From: Treponema sp.
Lineage (GTDB): Bacteria; Spirochaetota; Spirochaetia; Treponematales; Treponemataceae
NCBI GenBank assembly: GCA_016296575.1
Contig: JAEDJA010000046.1
Coordinates: 1-8,630, forward strand
Direction of reading: 5' to 3'
DNA length: 8,630 nt
Made by a program: the position numbers and the translations under genes. Positions 5,918-8,630 of the stretch are shown piece after piece. Position 1 is the first letter of the stretch. The number at the start of each line of letters is the position of its first letter. The notes under the pieces were generated by a model. The model was given only the letters and a program-made list of their open reading frames with translations. It was not told the DNA's origin and made no database searches.

Positions 5918-6678
5918 ACAGACCTCCTGTCATTTTCTGAATAAATGATAACACATGGGGTATGCCAACTAATGACAGAGGTATGAAAGATTTGTGATTT
6001 TTTATATTCTAAAAGAATAAATTTTGTTGCCATAATCAAAAGCGAATATAAGACAAAGAAAACACTAAAGAGGATGATTCTTTTTCTATAATGATTTTTG
6101 AATGTTTTTACAATCTGAGGTCCATTCGGGATGTCTTTAAGTTCCGGCACAACTGATTTTACAATTTCCAGTCCATTAAAAAGATAAGCTAAATATCTAT
6201 ATTCTCTGCAAACGAAATCAGAGACACCCTTGTAAATACTTTTCTTTTTATAAACTGACAAAGCAAGTTTCTTTGTAAGCTGACCGTAATTTCTTAGATA
6301 TATAATAAAACGGATTAAGGCATATACAAAAATTGAAACAAAGATTGCAACAGCAACCTTTCTTGAAATAACAATACCAAATGGTTTTGTAACAAGAATT
6401 GTGCAACCTACTGCATTTACAAAGAACGTTATTAAGGTCGTTACTAAAATTGATTTATAAATTTTTGAAAGTTTTTCATCTATCTTTTGGTAACTAATCT
6501 CGTAGAACTTGTTTTCAATTTTCTTTTCAAGTTTTGGCAGTGCATATTTTGAAACTTCTCTGAAAACTGTAAGAAGTACAAAAAGATCATCTAATAAACC
6601 GACACCTGAAATTGTGTCTGGCAAAACATCTATTGGAAGCACCATATACAAAAGATCACCGAAATAGAGAAAAGACAA
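5914..6678 (-). CDS. DUF1232 (YkvA-like) membrane protein, 5' end apparently missing
   Basis: From a TTG at 6676-6678 the frame gives 254 aa. Near its beginning is the DUF1232/YkvA signature: VLPIDVLPD (13-21) and GVGLLDDL (25-32). Three transmembrane helices lie at about 76-97, 107-127 and 200-223, and a loop at 130-195 carries charged segments. YkvA-type domains are small membrane-associated modules of unknown function. The family usually has some 20-40 residues before the PIDxxPD motif, whereas only 14 are present here. The TTG has no ribosome binding site and no upstream ATG/GTG exists before an in-frame TAG (6703-6705). I therefore think the 5' end has been lost or rearranged. The frame itself is intact downstream, and its stop overlaps the next gene as ATGA. 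Confidence 0.65.
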   Translation of the reverse strand: MSFLYFGDLLYMVLPIDVLPDTISGVGLLDDLFVLLTVFREVSKYALPKLEKKIENKFYEISYQKIDEKLSKIYKSILVTTLITFFVNAVGCTILVTKPFGIVISRKVAVAIFVSIFVYALIRFIIYLRNYGQLTKKLALSVYKKKSIYKGVSDFVCREYRYLAYLFNGLEIVKSVVPELKDIPNGPQIVKTFKNHYRKRIILFSVFFVLYSLLIMATKFILLEYKKSQIFHTSVISWHTPCVIIYSENDRRSV

Positions 6679-6725
6679 ATAACTACAAATGAAGAATAAA
6701 TTCTATACTTTCATTAAAAAACATT

Positions 6726-6848
6726 ATGTTTACACAAAATGTGGATATAATTTTGTTATTTGATTCTGCATATGATGAAGAGAATGGAGTTGAAGTTCAA
6801 CTTCTTCCTTCAAGTCAAGTAGGACCACATGATATTTTTTATAGATAA
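6726..6848 (+). pseudogene. 40-codon orphan ORF, probable 3' remnant
   Basis: The plus frame from ATG 6726 to TAA 6848 encodes 40 residues with coding-like composition, including FDSAYDEENGVEVQLLP and ending GPHDIFYR. There is no ribosome binding site before the ATG. The stretch is faintly like the C-terminal end of small beta-rich DUF6985/DUF2004-type proteins (DEEHGL...VG..D pattern), but that is a weak resemblance. It reads best as the tail of a gene whose front was lost at the same junction where the divergent DUF1232 gene lost its 5' end. Confidence 0.35.
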
Positions 6849-6879
6849 GAAGTGAAATTATGTAGTTTGAAATTTATAC

Positions 6880-6908
6880 TTGTATTTTGCCGGATAATAC
6901 AATAAAAT
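6880..6908 (+). promoter_or_regulatory. Possible promoter for the zinc-ribbon/SEL1 gene
   Basis: TTGTAT (6880-6885), a 17-nt spacer and TAAAAT (6903-6908) lie just before the gene. The -10 matches consensus at five of six positions and the -35 at three of six. An alternative -10, GATAAT (6893-6898), has no well-spaced -35. The call rests mainly on position, since the gene stands alone on the plus strand. Confidence 0.3.
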
Positions 6909-6927
6909 CTTTCTAAAAAGGAAAAAA

Positions 6928-8478
6928 ATGATTTGTAAAAGTTGTGGTAAAGAGATTGATGATGGTTCAAAGTTTTGTCCTGAATGTGGTACAAAAGTAA
7001 TATTAAAAAAATTTTGCCCAAACTGTGGTACAGAAGTAGATTTTAAGCAGAAATTCTGTTCTGAATGTGGATGCAGTTTAAGTACTGATGTTAAAGAGTC
7101 TTCCAAAGTTGAAAACGAAGAGTCTGAGGAAGAAGATGAGATTGATTATTCGGAATTATCTATTGATGAGTTGGAAATACTTGAAAAAAAGAATGATTCT
7201 GAAGCACTTTACGAATTAGGTGAACGATATGCAAATGGTACAGGTGTTGAAAAAAATGAGTATACAGCATTCGAGTATTATCAAAAATCTGCAGATTTAG
7301 GAAATGCATTAGCTATTAGTTCAATTGGTGATGCTTTTTATTATGGAGATGGTGTCAATGTTGATAAGGAAGAGGCTGTAAAATGGTATGAAACCGCGGT
7401 TGGAATGGAATGCATATATGCTATGTATCGTTTGGGATGTTGTTATCTTATGGGAGCAGGTGTAATAAAAAACCAAAAAAAAGCTGCTGAATTATTTGAG
7501 AAATCTAAAATAATGACTTCATCTATGTATTGGCTTGGAAGATGTTATTATAGTGGATGGGGAGTTAATGAAGATGAAGAAAAGGCATTTAAGTATTTTC
7601 TTGAAGCAGCAGAACAAGGTCATGGAGATGCTTATAGGTGCGTAGGACTTTGTTATTATAATGGAAATGGAGTTGAAAAAGATGAAGATTTAGGAATTTC
7701 ATACCTTGAAAAAGCTGCAAACCCAGAAGAATATAACAATTCTGATGCTCAATTATATCTTGGTCGCTTATATTTGGGTGAATTTGATGAAGATCGTGCT
7801 GATGGTGATAATGCGATAAAGTATTTAAAATTGGCTGTTGATAATGATGAAACAGAAGCCAAAGTTTTACTTGCTATCTGTTATCATGATGGTGATTTAA
7901 TCGAAGAAGATAGTTATGAATGCATGCGCCTGCTAATTGAAGCAAAGAATGAAGGAAATAAAGAAGCCGAAGAGTTGTTGGATGAGTTGAACAAAGAGAA
8001 TAGCGATGCAATGGACGATTTGATAGAAGAACGTAGACAGAAAAAAATAGATGTTGTCGCTCAATATATATCCGATGTAAATACTTCTGGAGTTGCTTAT
8101 ACACATGGGGCTGTTAATAATCCGGAGTATGCACAAGTTATTCAATCAGCGATTGCACATATGGCACCTGGAATTAAGCAATCCGACATCATTGGATTAA
8201 TAGATACTACTTTATTGGGGAAAGGAAAAGCAGGACTATTATTTACTTATGATAATTTAATATATAAGTCAATTGGAGCGTCATTCTCTATTGCTTATGC
8301 TGATATTGATATGGAGATTAAAGGTTCCAATATCACTTTTAGAAATACGAGACAAAATGGCACAGGTCTTATGGGAGGAATGGACTGTTATATTAATGAA
8401 TTCAATACTAAACAACTTACTAAGATGCTCTTTGAATTAAAGAATGCATCATGCTTAGAAGGAGGTTTTATAATATAA
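6928..8478 (+). CDS. Double zinc-ribbon, SEL1-repeat protein with C-terminal PH-like domain
   Basis: This is a 516-aa protein. Two tandem zinc ribbons open it: C3/C6...C17/C20 and C30/C33...C44/C47. An acidic linker follows (58-75, EESEEEDE). About seven SEL1-type TPR-like repeats run from 91 to 340, recognisable by ALYELGERYANGTGVEKN and by YWLGRCYYSGWGVNEDEEKA; the later ones are degenerate. A linker helix follows (355-385), and a final beta-rich domain (about 420-510, beginning DIIGLIDTTLLGKGKAGLLFT) looks like a PH-like fold. SEL1 arrays are protein-interaction scaffolds; the zinc ribbons may bind protein or nucleic acid. There is no signal peptide or membrane span, so it is probably cytosolic. 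AAGGA (6918-6922) lies 5 nt before the ATG. It is transcribed away from the minus-strand genes, so it is a separate unit. No catalytic domain is visible. Confidence 0.88.
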   Translation: MICKSCGKEIDDGSKFCPECGTKVILKKFCPNCGTEVDFKQKFCSECGCSLSTDVKESSKVENEESEEEDEIDYSELSIDELEILEKKNDSEALYELGERYANGTGVEKNEYTAFEYYQKSADLGNALAISSIGDAFYYGDGVNVDKEEAVKWYETAVGMECIYAMYRLGCCYLMGAGVIKNQKKAAELFEKSKIMTSSMYWLGRCYYSGWGVNEDEEKAFKYFLEAAEQGHGDAYRCVGLCYYNGNGVEKDEDLGISYLEKAANPEEYNNSDAQLYLGRLYLGEFDEDRADGDNAIKYLKLAVDNDETEAKVLLAICYHDGDLIEEDSYECMRLLIEAKNEGNKEAEELLDELNKENSDAMDDLIEERRQKKIDVVAQYISDVNTSGVAYTHGAVNNPEYAQVIQSAIAHMAPGIKQSDIIGLIDTTLLGKGKAGLLFTYDNLIYKSIGASFSIAYADIDMEIKGSNITFRNTRQNGTGLMGGMDCYINEFNTKQLTKMLFELKNASCLEGGFII

Positions 8479-8488
8479 TAACTTAGAA

Positions 8489-8542
8489 GAGCGGTCAAAC
8501 ATTTGGATTAATTGTTTAAACTGTCCAGGTATTTGTCCGCTC
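8489..8542. terminator. Long imperfect inverted repeat downstream of the SEL1 gene
   Basis: The left arm 8489-8508 pairs with the right arm 8523-8542 around a 14-nt loop. The outer GAGCGG/CCGCTC is perfect, and over 20 positions there are two mismatches (8495:8536 and 8500:8531) and three G-T wobbles. It starts 10 nt after the stop codon of the SEL1-repeat gene, so it may end that transcript or stabilise its 3' end. No T-run follows on the plus strand, so it is not a standard intrinsic terminator. It could equally be the tip of a mobile element or a bidirectional stem between converging genes. Confidence 0.4.
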
Positions 8543-8630
8543 CATCGGCTCGAAAAATAGCATTGATTCTTTATTAGACAGTGTGAAAGTCTTTCTGTAA
8601 ATTCCAAAAAAGGTAGGTCTGTGATAAAGT
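8516..8630 (-). other. Unresolved coding-like sequence at the right edge
   Basis: All three minus-strand frames entering from the right edge are fairly open. One (codons from 8630) gives 18 residues ending FWNLQKDFHTV then tandem TAA TAA at 8571-8576, and stays coding-like beyond the stops as far as TAA at 8508-8510. A second gives 37 residues, ending at 8516. A third runs on into the end of the SEL1 gene, stopping at 8455. Without the sequence beyond the edge I cannot say which is real. A converging gene or transposase tail is plausible. Confidence 0.25.

Noticed and set aside
6839..7106. Minus-strand ORFs of 60 and 82 codons
   Set aside because: Antisense to the zinc-ribbon start of the SEL1 protein, which has clear CxxC motifs.
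7874..8145. Minus-strand ORFs of 76 and 70 codons
   Set aside because: Antisense to the SEL1/linker region of the plus-strand gene.
1..8630. CRISPR array, tRNA or rRNA genes
   Set aside because: No regularly spaced direct repeats and no cloverleaf-like or rRNA-like sequence were seen on either strand.

Overview
The window comes from a low-GC bacterium with strong AGGAGG-type ribosome binding sites. The GC-rich hairpin block near 541-630 and the overall style remind me of host-associated Treponema or Clostridia, but nothing here fixes the taxon. Composition is mosaic. The left-edge gene is near 50% GC and the 3' half of the WYL regulator gene is about 42-55%, while most other genes are about 20-35%. 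That pattern fits an accessory region set into a more GC-balanced chromosome.

Layout. (1) 1-481, minus: the N-terminal 160 residues of a 2H phosphoesterase (LigT/2'-5' RNA ligase-like), running off the left edge. (2) 482-720: non-coding, with a GC-rich nested inverted-repeat block that includes a probable terminator for the next operon. (3) 721-5064, minus: a tight five-gene operon in transcription order WYL regulator, HNH-like/multi-helix membrane protein, CxxCxxCC (YkgJ-type) metal-cluster protein, TerB-like protein, and a Gly/Ala-rich membrane-inserting-type protein. The last four are joined by 1-10 bp overlaps. An extended -10 promoter sits directly in front of the WYL gene. (4) 5125-6678, minus: four small or damaged genes, namely a DUF1232 (YkvA-like) membrane protein lacking its 5' end, a 100-aa unknown, an in-frame continuation behind a TGA, and a 77-aa single-span membrane protein. 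(5) 6679-6927: a junction with a 40-codon plus-strand remnant. (6) 6928-8478, plus: a double zinc-ribbon + SEL1-repeat + PH-like protein. (7) 8479-8630: a long imperfect hairpin and an unresolved right edge.

How the genes may work together (inference). The WYL-led operon has the hallmarks of a regulated conflict or stress module: a WYL ligand-sensing repressor or activator, a predicted nuclease fused to a membrane region, a TerB-type stress-system partner, a cysteine-cluster accessory protein, and a protein built like an alpha-helical pore former. I cannot match this set to a named defence system, and it is the best candidate here for an undescribed one. The neighbouring cluster of decayed genes is typical of a region with high gene turnover.
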